Shown here in pieces: positions 26,375 through 34,319 of a stretch of 64,000 nucleotides of DNA. Each line of letters starts with the position of its first letter. The first letter of the stretch is position 1. A program made the position numbers and the translations under genes. Below the pieces are notes generated by a model. The model was not told the DNA's origin and searched no databases. It was given only the letters and a program-made list of their open reading frames with translations. Origin of the DNA: Candidatus Zhuqueibacterota bacterium (GTDB lineage: Bacteria; Zhuqueibacterota; Zhuqueibacteria; Oceanimicrobiales; Oceanimicrobiaceae); the NCBI GenBank assembly GCA_029262055.1, contig JAJDAD010000112.1, forward strand, positions 1 through 64,000, in the 5' to 3' direction.

Positions 26375-26845
26375 GTGAAGCTTGACTTCAAGAATATCTG
26401 GTTCTTACCTGTGTGTGTTGCTGTGCTGACTTCAACAGCCGTGCTTTCTCAAGAAAAACCGACTGGGCATGCAGAGATTTTGAAAAATGTTCAAGCATAC
26501 TGGGACCTGTGGGCAAAAAGGGATTTAGAGGGGTTTCTTGAATACCTCCATGATGCCTATAGCGGCTGGAATTACGAAGCCCCTATGCATAGAAGCAAGG
26601 AATCAACAAGAAGATGGATAAATCACACTTTTCAAACAAGAAAAGTCATCGTGTATGATATTAATGCTGTTGATATCAAGATTCATGGCAGTGTAGCAAT
26701 CGTACATTACTACTACTCTATCTTGGAAAAGGATCCAGAAGGCAAAGAAAGGAAAATCACTGGGCGAAAGTCTGATATCCTTATGAAGCACGATGATAAA
26801 TGGGTACTAATCGCTGAACATGGAGGGCACACTTTCGAAAACTGA
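26375..26845 (+). CDS. Exported NTF2-like (SnoaL/DUF4440-type) domain protein
   Basis: A 156-residue protein with a signal peptide (FLPVCVAVLTSTAVLSQ) and a single NTF2-fold domain: an opening helix ILKNVQAYWDLWAKRDLEGFLEYL followed by strands VDIKIHGSVAIVHYYY and WVLIAEHGGH. This fold serves as a small-molecule binding pocket or as enzyme core in many families; no catalytic residue set can be named here. GTG start with AGGAGGG seven bases upstream. It interrupts the PD40 trio, is more AT-rich than the propeller genes and may have been inserted, or may act with them. Confidence 0.8.
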   Translation: MKLDFKNIWFLPVCVAVLTSTAVLSQEKPTGHAEILKNVQAYWDLWAKRDLEGFLEYLHDAYSGWNYEAPMHRSKESTRRWINHTFQTRKVIVYDINAVDIKIHGSVAIVHYYYSILEKDPEGKERKITGRKSDILMKHDDKWVLIAEHGGHTFEN

Positions 26846-26891
26846 CACTTCGGATCACTGAGCCACCACAAAACAAAGGAGTAAATCGAAC

Positions 26892-27809
26892 ATGTGTAGA
26901 TTCTCAAGAAGCGTCTTTCCGGCAACGATATTTTTTACTCTCGCACTCACAGCAGTGACGATTGGTCAGGAGCAGTATCGAGCGATGCCTTTCAGGCCAG
27001 ACCTAATCGACAGAAGCAAGAGCACGTTTGCGCTCACATTCGCCCCGGATGGACGCACCTTCTATTTCACGCAAATGGACACCCTACCAAATGGTGCTTA
27101 CGGCGGTACCATGTACGAATCTCGACTGGTAGACGATGCCTGGAGTGAGCCACGCGTGCTGGAATTTTCCGGTCAGTATAAGGACTACGACCCTGTTCCG
27201 TCGCCTGATGGCAGAAAGATCTACTTCATGTCCGTCCGCCCAATCAAAGGCACCACGCCGCGCTCGGATAGTGATATGTGGGTTGTCGAGCGACGTGGCT
27301 CTGGTTGGGCCGAACCCAGGCATCTGGGCGCAGCCGTCAATTCTGATATGTATGATGGCAACCCCGGCGTTACAGTGGCTGGAACGCTCTATTTTTTCTC
27401 CACGCGGCCTGGCGGTCTCGGAAGTTCTGACATGTACCGCTCGCGTTTGGTGAACGGAGAGTATACCAAACCCGAGAACCTGGGAGCGCCAGTCAACACC
27501 GAGGATTGGGAGGGCCCACACTATATCGATCCAGCGGAGAGATTTCTGCTCTTTTATTCGGGCAGGCCAGGAGGCTACGGAAAGGGCGGAGACCTCTACG
27601 TCAGTTACAACACAGCGGACGGTTGGTCAGAGCCGGAGAATCTTGGAGCCGCTGTCAATACCGAGGACTCATCTATAACACCCTACATAGACCCAGGCAA
27701 GAAGTGGCTCTATTTTGGCAGAATGGACAAGCAAGGACGCAAGTCGTTGTTTTATATAGACATTAAAGCTACTTCTATTAAGCTCGAACTGCCGCCGGCA
27801 ATGAATTGA
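26892..27809 (+). CDS. Exported PD40 beta-propeller protein, copy 2
   Basis: A 305-residue homologue of the preceding and following PD40 proteins. Signal peptide up to about GQEQ; then blades with FAPDGRTFYFTQMD, PSPDGRKIYFMSVRP, DMYDGNPGVTVAGTLYFFSTR, and PYIDPGKKWLYFGRMD. The turn DMWVVERRGSGWAEPRHLG is almost the same as in copy 3 (DIWVMEKSSDGWSEPRNLG). It lies 46 bp after the NTF2-like gene. The ATG is preceded by GGAG. Periplasmic; a binding or scaffold role rather than enzyme is expected. Confidence 0.86.
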   Translation: MCRFSRSVFPATIFFTLALTAVTIGQEQYRAMPFRPDLIDRSKSTFALTFAPDGRTFYFTQMDTLPNGAYGGTMYESRLVDDAWSEPRVLEFSGQYKDYDPVPSPDGRKIYFMSVRPIKGTTPRSDSDMWVVERRGSGWAEPRHLGAAVNSDMYDGNPGVTVAGTLYFFSTRPGGLGSSDMYRSRLVNGEYTKPENLGAPVNTEDWEGPHYIDPAERFLLFYSGRPGGYGKGGDLYVSYNTADGWSEPENLGAAVNTEDSSITPYIDPGKKWLYFGRMDKQGRKSLFYIDIKATSIKLELPPAMN

Positions 27810-27848
27810 CTTAAATCCACGAACTCTTGACTCAACAATGGAGGAGCA

Positions 27849-28718
27849 ATGAAGGAAATCCAAAGAACCATGATCATAGGCTTGGCTTCGGTATCATTCT
27901 TCGCTTGTCAGACGCCCAAAAATGATAAACCCACCGAAGCGAAGATATTTGCCCAAGACGTCATTTCCACAGGGAAGGAATTTGGCATTTGTTTTGATCC
28001 AACTGGAAAGGAAGTCTACTTTACAAGAGGTGGTGGGTTTCTCAAATCAGAGCAAAAAAATGGGGCCTGGAGTGCACCTGAACCAGTCCTTTTTTCTGAG
28101 CACTATGCCAATTTGGATCCTCTTATTTCTCCGGATGGCTCCAAGCTCTACTTTATGTCCAACCGTCCAATTACTGGTGTGGAAAAGAGAGAGGAAACCG
28201 ATATCTGGGTCATGGAAAAGTCCAGTGACGGTTGGAGCGAGCCCAGAAATTTGGGACAAGGTGTGAATTCTGATACGGCGCGGGAGGGATTCGCCAGTGT
28301 AACAAGGGATGGAACGCTTTATTTCTTTTCCGAACGTAAGGGCGGTATGGGTTCTTCTGACATCTATCGGTGCAGATATGTTGGTGGAGAGTATTCAGCC
28401 CCCGAGAATTTAGGACCGACCATCAATACCGAACACTGGGATGGACATCCATACATTGCTCCCGATGAAACGTTTATGATTTTCTATTCGAATATGCCGG
28501 GCGGATATGGCGAGGGCGATTTATACTTGAGCTACAATAGTGATGGCGTTTGGACCGCGCCGGAAAATCTCGGGCCAGCGGTCAACACTGAACAATATGA
28601 AATTACGCCTTACCTGAGCCCCGACCAGAAATACCTGTATTTTGCCAGAATCGACAAAGATAAGAAGAGAAATATCTTTTATGTTGATGTGAATAGCACT
28701 CCTCTCAAGTTGGAGTGA
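27849..28718 (+). CDS. PD40 beta-propeller lipoprotein, copy 3
   Basis: A 289-residue homologue with a lipoprotein signal (GLASVSFFAC, C20) instead of the plain signal of copies 1 and 2. Blades include FDPTGKEVYFTRG, ISPDGSKLYFMSNRP, VTRDGTLYFFSERKG and LSPDQKYLYFARID. It starts 39 bp after copy 2, with GGAGGAG before the ATG, so the two are co-transcribed. Copies 2 and 3 align well over their entire lengths, copy 1 less so. The lipid anchor suggests attachment to a membrane, so the three may act at different places in the envelope. Confidence 0.88.
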   Translation: MKEIQRTMIIGLASVSFFACQTPKNDKPTEAKIFAQDVISTGKEFGICFDPTGKEVYFTRGGGFLKSEQKNGAWSAPEPVLFSEHYANLDPLISPDGSKLYFMSNRPITGVEKREETDIWVMEKSSDGWSEPRNLGQGVNSDTAREGFASVTRDGTLYFFSERKGGMGSSDIYRCRYVGGEYSAPENLGPTINTEHWDGHPYIAPDETFMIFYSNMPGGYGEGDLYLSYNSDGVWTAPENLGPAVNTEQYEITPYLSPDQKYLYFARIDKDKKRNIFYVDVNSTPLKLE

Positions 28719-29069
28719 GTTCCAATTCTGAATCGAATCACTTTCCTTGACTCTGGATAATATACTTTGCGATGTGGCCTCGTGAAGGATCGCCGGTGCG
28801 CCTTGGAGTAGTCTACTTGATCTTATTGAAGGTTGTGGCAATCTCAAACCCTCATGCCGTATCATTCAATACCATGGGCGGATAACGAGGTGAGGCTCAA
28901 CCACGCTACAGCCCGTTTGCATGGTGAGAACTAGCATGACACGCTTACGCAAATTTCAACCGCGATACCGTTTGTTCGGACCTGAATCCCGGCGGGACTT
29001 CATTCTGAAAGTAATTGAAAGGTCAATAACTTCGGAGCAGGTATAATAGACTGGATAAAGACAAGTATT
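28719..29069. other. Intergenic region, no gene seen
   Basis: About 350 bp without a supported gene, RNA motif or clear hairpin. It separates the PD40 group from the lipoprotein at 29070. Confidence 0.4.
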
Positions 29070-29549
29070 ATGAGATTAAGGAATTGCGTAGTGCTGCTTT
29101 CATTTCTTAGTACTTTGTTAATCTGGAATTGCGGAGATTCCAACAATCCTACTGCCAATGCTCCTTTTGAAGGCATAGTCAAAACTGATTCTCAAGGGGA
29201 TATTTTGGAAGAAGATCCTGAGGATTGGCAACCAAGATGCACGGCTCAATCCAAGCCGCCATTATGTGTGAAGCCCGCGTACCCAAATCCGACTGCCGAA
29301 AGAACGACTCTTGAATGGACCATTAACGAGACGTTGCTCGTTGAACTCTCTGTCAGCATTATGCCGGATGGTACGAACAGAGTTTTAGTAAACGAAGTTC
29401 TCAGTCCGGGAGACTATCGGCTGGTATGGGATGTTAGAGATGAATCTGGAAAAATTCTACCTGATGCAATATATCGAGTCTTGATAAAGGCAATGCAAAA
29501 CAACATCATTCAAACTGAAGCATTCGGTGATATTCAAATTCAAAGATAG
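29070..29549 (+). CDS. Small lipoprotein with a FlgD/T9SS-sorting-like C-terminal domain
   Basis: A 159-residue protein: a lipoprotein signal (LLSFLSTLLIWNC), a short acidic linker (about residues 25-70), and a C-terminal domain whose pattern AYPNPTAERTTLEWTI ... DYRLVWDVRDESGK ... AIYRVLIKA follows the YPNPFNP-type (FlgD-like Ig) sorting domain seen at the end of the large secreted protein at 34320-37526. In canonical cargo of type IX secretion this domain is removed after secretion; here it is nearly all of the protein, carried by a lipid anchor. Function unknown. AT-rich compared with the genes on either side. The start ATG lacks a strong ribosome site. Confidence 0.7.
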   Translation: MRLRNCVVLLSFLSTLLIWNCGDSNNPTANAPFEGIVKTDSQGDILEEDPEDWQPRCTAQSKPPLCVKPAYPNPTAERTTLEWTINETLLVELSVSIMPDGTNRVLVNEVLSPGDYRLVWDVRDESGKILPDAIYRVLIKAMQNNIIQTEAFGDIQIQR

Positions 29550-29913
29550 AATGGAGAATTTATCTTCCGGGTAGTTTCCCCAACACGAGTGCTCTTGCTT
29601 TTTGGGTTGATTTGAAATATGTCGTTCGAGAGATTTCATAGGGTCAGGCTATCCATTCAAACAGAAGGCCGGTGATAGTATTGAGTTGGTGACATTGCAG
29701 CGCGTTGATTTGCCATTCTGAAGCCTGCGGCGCGAAGTTGAATGAGATGAACCAAAGCCCATTCCTGGCATTCCCCTCTCATATTCTGCTTGATTCTGTC
29801 TGTTCAAATTAACACTTTTGTTATTCCATTATCCGATACACAATTAACCGAAGTCGTGCAACCGACTGCAGCGTGCATGCTGTAACCAAATCAATCAGCA
29901 AGGAAACGAGATT
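29550..29913. other. Intergenic region, no gene seen
   Basis: About 364 bp, AT-rich near 29800-29860. No gene, riboswitch or strong hairpin was seen; it presumably holds the deoD promoter. Confidence 0.4.
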
Positions 29914-30615
29914 ATGAGTATACACATCGGGGCCAAAACAGGTGAAATCGCGGAAACCGTACTGCTGCCGGGCGACCCGTTGCGGGCCAAAATGGTGGCT
30001 GAAACCATGTTGGAAGACGCAGTCTGTTATAACCAGGTACGCGGTATGTACGGTTACACCGGCTCCTACAACGGCAGAAGCGTGTCCGTGCAGGGCACCG
30101 GCATGGGCATTCCGTCAATCTCCATTTACGCAAATGAGCTGATTTCGGAATACGGCGTCAAAACCCTGATCAGAGTTGGAACCTGTGGCAGTATTCAGAA
30201 ATCGCTGCCACTAAAGCAGGTGATCCTCGCCACGGCCGCATCTACTGATTCCAGCACCAACAAGTCGCGCTTTGGCGGCGCTGATTATGCGCCGGTGGCA
30301 AGCTTTCCTCTTCTCAACAGGGCATATTCCGTGGCGGAGGAGCGTGGCCACGATGTCGCTGTCGGCACCGTACTGAGCACGGATACGTTCTACCACGACA
30401 ATCCGGATTACTGGAAACTCTGGGCCGACTACGGGGCACTGGCTATCGAAATGGAGACTTCCGCTCTGTACACATTGGCTGCCAAGTTCAAAGTTGAAGC
30501 ACTTTCAATTCTCACCGTCAGCGACGCGATTGTTACAGGCGAGGCAGCCACATCCGAAGAAAGGGAGAAGTCATTTGCACAGATGATCCAGATTGCGTTG
30601 GAGGCTTCGAGCTAG
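29914..30615 (+). CDS. deoD: Purine nucleoside phosphorylase (DeoD type)
   Basis: A 233-residue cytoplasmic enzyme that splits purine (deoxy)ribonucleosides with phosphate into base and (deoxy)ribose-1-phosphate. Family blocks in order: [10 protein letters not shown] near the start, [22 protein letters not shown] (phosphate site), EMETSALY (ribose/base site) and SDAIVTGE, whose aspartate is the general acid in hexameric bacterial enzymes. Length and sequence match the hexameric DeoD/low-specificity type. The ATG is preceded by AAGGAAACGAG. The gene stands alone between two regions without genes. Confidence 0.96.
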   Translation: MSIHIGAKTGEIAETVLLPGDPLRAKMVAETMLEDAVCYNQVRGMYGYTGSYNGRSVSVQGTGMGIPSISIYANELISEYGVKTLIRVGTCGSIQKSLPLKQVILATAASTDSSTNKSRFGGADYAPVASFPLLNRAYSVAEERGHDVAVGTVLSTDTFYHDNPDYWKLWADYGALAIEMETSALYTLAAKFKVEALSILTVSDAIVTGEAATSEEREKSFAQMIQIALEASS

Positions 30616-30751
30616 GACTATGCCTGGCAGATTGCTCTGCCACACGACTGAAACTATTTCCGCCCAGAGACGTTCTATCTGGTGATTTCGTCCCGCAGTA
30701 TTGATCTTATTCAAAATCACATTTGCGACCTACAAATCTCCGGAGAGAACT

Positions 30752-33598
30752 ATGAAAAGTGCAAGTTTACTCTTGTCCTTATTTATCCTGCTGGCACAAG
30801 GAGGCGCTATGGCAAGTGAGGACTCAGAATCCAGGATTTTCCCTTACAAATACGAGATGCGCGATCTGGAAAACGGATTGCGGGTCATCGTAATTCCCAC
30901 CGACTACCCCAATATCGTTGCACTGCAAATCCCGGTGACCACCGGGTCCAGAAACGAAGTCGAACCGGGTAAGTCCGGCTTCGCGCATTTCTTTGAACAC
31001 ATGATGTTTCGCGGTACGGAAAAGTATCCGGCGGATCGTTACGGCGAGATTCTAAAGAATGCCGGCGCCGATCAGAACGCCTACACCTCAGACGATTTGA
31101 CCAACTATCACATTACCTTTTCGAAAGACGATCTCGAAAAGGTTCTGGAACTGGAGGCAGATCGTTTTCAGAATCTCAAATACTCTGAAGCCGATTTCAA
31201 GACCGAGGCCAAAGCGGTACTGGGGGAGTACAACAAGAACTCCGCAAATCCGATCAGGAAGATCATAGAGGTGCAGCGCAACGCCGCCTTCCAGAAGCAC
31301 ACCTACAAACATACCACCATGGGGTTCATCGAAGATATCGAGAATATGCCCAACCAGTACCAGTACAGCCTGGAGTTCTTCGACCGTTATTACAGGCCGG
31401 AAAATGTTGTCGTTATTTTGGCCGGAGACCTGGATGCTGCAAAGACCTTCAAGATGGTTGAAAAGTACTGGGGCAACTGGCAGCCGGGCAACTACACGGC
31501 CGGCATTCCGGAAGAACCCGCTCCCGCCGGGCCGGTGTACACCCACGTTGACTGGAAAACGCCATCTTTGCCCTGGGTCATGGTGGCTTTTCACGGCCCC
31601 GCATTTTCGGAAACTGAAAACGAAATGGCAACCATGGACGTCATCAGTCAAATCGCCTTTTCGCAGAGTTCGCCCCTGTACCAGAAACTGGTGGTCTCAG
31701 AGCAGAAAGTCGACCAGCTTTTCAGTTATTTCCCTGACCGTACTGACCCCTATCTGCTGTCGGTGGCCGCCCGGGCAAAAAATCCCGACGACATCTGGTA
31801 CGTACGTGATGAGATTCTCAATGCCTTTGCTAAGCTGCGCACCGAACGCGTTTCCGCGCAACGCCTTGCTGACATAAAGGCGAACCTCAAATACTCTTTT
31901 GCCGGTGGCTTGGACAATTCCGAGGCCATCGCCAGCGCTCTGGTCGGTTATGTCGCCAGGACACACGATCCGGAAACGGTCAACCGGGTCTACCGTCTTT
32001 ACGATAGCATAACGGCGGATGACATTTTGCAGAAGGCAAACACTTATTTTAAGGATCAGGGCCTGGTCGTGACGACACTTGCACAAAACGAACTGCCGCA
32101 GGTTGCCAGCTCCACCGGTTCCATCGACGCAGTCGTCCAGTCTGCCGCAATGGAAGTTCCGGAGATCGCGACCGTGCTGCAGCAGAATGCCTCACCCCTG
32201 GTTAATTTTCGGATCCTGTTTAATGCCGGTCCGGCATCGGACCCGACCGGGCAGGAAGGACTGGCCCAGTTGACGGCGGCAATGGTGACAGGCGGCGGCA
32301 GCAAGAGCATGAAGTACACGGACATCCAAACGGCCCTGTATCCGATGGCTGCCGGTTTCAACCATCAGGTGGACAAAGAGATGACCGTGTTTTCAGGCAC
32401 AACTCATAAAGACAATCTGAGTACATATTATGAAATCGTTTCGCAGCAGCTTCTCAACCCGGCCTGGGATGACGCTGATTTCCGGCGGGTCAAGACCAAT
32501 CTTATCAATTCTATCAAAGTAAATCTGCGCGACAGCAATGACGAAGAGCTAGGCAAAGAGGTGCTGTACGAAATGATCTACCAGGGCCATCCGTACGGAC
32601 ACCTGAATCTCGGCCACATCGGATCGTTAGAGAATCTTACAGTGGACGATCTCAAGCGTTTTCACAAAAAGAACTACACGCGCGAAAACCTGGTCCTGGG
32701 CCTGGCAGGTGATTTTTCCGATGATTTTCTCGCCAAAGTTAAACGAGATTTAGCCGGCCTGCCGACTGGTGCGAAGGTCGCTGTTGAACTGCCGAACCCG
32801 CAACCCATCGCCGGTCTTGCGGCCCAGATAATCGAGAAGGAAACGCGATCGACAGCCGTATCGTTTGGCTTTCCAATCGAAGTCAATCGCAGCCATCCTG
32901 ATTTTGCCGCGCTTTGGCTGGCCCGGTCGTACCTGGGCGAGCACCGCAGCACCAACAGCCACTTGTTCCAGAGGATTCGGGAGGTTCGCGGGATGAACTA
33001 TGGTGATTATGCCTACATCGAGTATTTTCCGCGCGGTATGTCGCAATTTCACCCGGATGCCAATCTCGGGCGGCGGCAGCAGATTTTCCAGGTCTGGATT
33101 CGACCGGTGGAGACGGTTGAAAACGCCCACTTCGCGACCAGAGTGGCCATGTTTGAGCTCAACAAACTGGTCGAGAAAGGCATAAGCAAAGAGGACTTCG
33201 AAGCCACCCGCAACTATCTGGTGAAATTTATCAACATCCTCACCCGGACGCAGGACAAGCAACTGGGCTATGCCCTTGACAGCAAGTACTACGGCATCGG
33301 AGAGTTTACAGAAATCATGGCCCGGAACCTGGAGGATCTAAAAGTCGAGGACGTCAACCGGGCGATCAAGAAACATCTGCAAGACAAGAATGTCAAGTTT
33401 GTTTTTATTACAAAAGACGCACAGGACTTGCGCGAACGCCTGATCAATAATACGACCTCTGCCATGGTTTATCAATCGGAAAAGTCCGCAGAACTGCTGA
33501 ATGAAGATAAGATCATTCAGGACTACAAGCTTGATTTCAAAGCGGACAAAGTCATGATCAGGCCGGTCGAAGATGTGTTTATGAATTCAACTAACTAA
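30752..33598 (+). CDS. Exported M16-family zinc metalloprotease
   Basis: A 948-residue secreted peptidase with a signal peptide (SLLLSLFILLAQGGAMA). It contains two M16 halves in one chain. The N-terminal half has the inverted zinc motif HFFEH (H79, E82, H83) plus the downstream glutamate (candidates E152 and E159 in TEAKAVLGEYN). The C-terminal half lacks the zinc motif and shows the R/Y substrate-binding block LFQRIREVRGMNYGDYAY, the usual division of labour in fused members. It should degrade peptides or process exported proteins in the periplasm. ATG 30752 has GGAG six bases upstream; the frame extends back to 30701 without a signal-like start. A hairpin likely to end its transcript lies about 230 bp downstream. 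Confidence 0.93.
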   Translation: MKSASLLLSLFILLAQGGAMASEDSESRIFPYKYEMRDLENGLRVIVIPTDYPNIVALQIPVTTGSRNEVEPGKSGFAHFFEHMMFRGTEKYPADRYGEILKNAGADQNAYTSDDLTNYHITFSKDDLEKVLELEADRFQNLKYSEADFKTEAKAVLGEYNKNSANPIRKIIEVQRNAAFQKHTYKHTTMGFIEDIENMPNQYQYSLEFFDRYYRPENVVVILAGDLDAAKTFKMVEKYWGNWQPGNYTAGIPEEPAPAGPVYTHVDWKTPSLPWVMVAFHGPAFSETENEMATMDVISQIAFSQSSPLYQKLVVSEQKVDQLFSYFPDRTDPYLLSVAARAKNPDDIWYVRDEILNAFAKLRTERVSAQRLADIKANLKYSFAGGLDNSEAIASALVGYVARTHDPETVNRVYRLYDSITADDILQKANTYFKDQGLVVTTLAQNELPQVASSTGSIDAVVQSAAMEVPEIATVLQQNASPLVNFRILFNAGPASDPTGQEGLAQLTAAMVTGGGSKSMKYTDIQTALYPMAAGFNHQVDKEMTVFSGTTHKDNLSTYYEIVSQQLLNPAWDDADFRRVKTNLINSIKVNLRDSNDEELGKEVLYEMIYQGHPYGHLNLGHIGSLENLTVDDLKRFHKKNYTRENLVLGLAGDFSDDFLAKVKRDLAGLPTGAKVAVELPNPQPIAGLAAQIIEKETRSTAVSFGFPIEVNRSHPDFAALWLARSYLGEHRSTNSHLFQRIREVRGMNYGDYAYIEYFPRGMSQFHPDANLGRRQQIFQVWIRPVETVENAHFATRVAMFELNKLVEKGISKEDFEATRNYLVKFINILTRTQDKQLGYALDSKYYGIGEFTEIMARNLEDLKVEDVNRAIKKHLQDKNVKFVFITKDAQDLRERLINNTTSAMVYQSEKSAELLNEDKIIQDYKLDFKADKVMIRPVEDVFMNSTN

Positions 33599-33624
33599 CT
33601 GACATTTCTCACTTGTATATCTAC

Positions 33625-33790
33625 CATCTAAACAATTGTTTAGATGTCGTTCTGAGCACGGAGTCCCCATTGTGTGTTTCTACCGGGGAGCGAAAGTGTG
33701 CGAAGAATCTGCCCAGACATTCGAAGATTCTTCGCGCTGTAATGGCTTTCGTTGAACTCAAAATCCGTCACTTTGCGCTCAGAATGACCT
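33625..33790. repeat. Palindrome and adjoining inverted-repeat (MITE-like) element
   Basis: 33625-33646 is a perfect 22-bp palindrome (CATCTAAACAA and its complement). It abuts an element with inverted ends, TCGTTCTGAGC (33647-33657) and GCTCAGAATGACC (33777-33789), one mismatch. Inside lies a second perfect inverted pair, GCGAAGAATCT (33700-33710) and AGATTCTTCGC (33725-33735), which can form a tight hairpin. The wording GTTCTGAGC...GCGAAGAATCT is a familiar dispersed repeat in many bacterial genomes (general knowledge). It encodes nothing credible. Confidence 0.75.
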
Positions 33791-33829
33791 TGAATCGAAG
33801 TGAGAAATGTGAGTACTAACTGTAGATGA

Positions 33830-33862
33830 AAATGCGGCGCACCTGACAACTGCGCCGCATTT
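33830..33862. terminator. Strong GC-rich hairpin, probable terminator
   Basis: AAATGCGGCGCA (33830-33841) pairs perfectly with TGCGCCGCATTT (33851-33862) around CCTGACAAC. The short A and T ends of the stem make it usable in both directions, though the T-run is only three long. It lies 230 bp after the M16 protease gene and is the best candidate for its terminator. The remaining 450 bp to the next gene hold no credible coding sequence. Confidence 0.55.
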
Positions 33863-34197
33863 ATCCGGTTGCCAGGGTGTCACGACTCTCTGGAGCGTTC
33901 CGGCAGAATCTGACGCGTGCGTGACGGCGACGACGTTGCAGCAGCCCTTCGCAGTCCAGGAATTAGTCGGAAAGGATGCCGTCACCCATATTGATAACGC
34001 GTTAAGGGGGAGTCCAGTATTCTCACCCCGGTTGTCCTTAACCAATTGTAGATTTAAATGATAGCGTCCAGCCAGGCCGGGATCCGGCACGTTTCGTATC
34101 CCTCAAAGACTGGCTGCTTTTACGGAATTCGTTGAATCGGCTCAGCGCACTGCCTCTAATGGCGCAGCGCGGAAAGACCGAAGGGGATTGGTTTTGC

Positions 34198-34225
34198 TTG
34201 ACAAAGTCGGATCTAAAATTGTACT
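34198..34225 (+). promoter_or_regulatory. Possible promoter of the multi-repeat secreted protein gene
   Basis: A perfect TTGACA at 34198-34203 is followed, after 16 bases, by TGTACT (34220-34225), a weak -10 match. It is about 95 bp upstream of the start. The phylum's consensus is unknown to me, so this is tentative. Confidence 0.3.
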
Positions 34226-34319
34226 TTATTGTGTGTTTCCTACCTGCAGCGTTTTAGACCAAATGATAATTTCCATAGAGTGATTTAATAGAGGGCTACT
34301 CATTTCTAAGGAGGTCTTG

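Noticed and set aside
33779-34090. Minus-strand frame of 103 codons in the gap after the M16 protease
   Set aside because: It runs through a GC-rich hairpin and the end of an inverted repeat, has no ribosome site, and I recognise no family in it.
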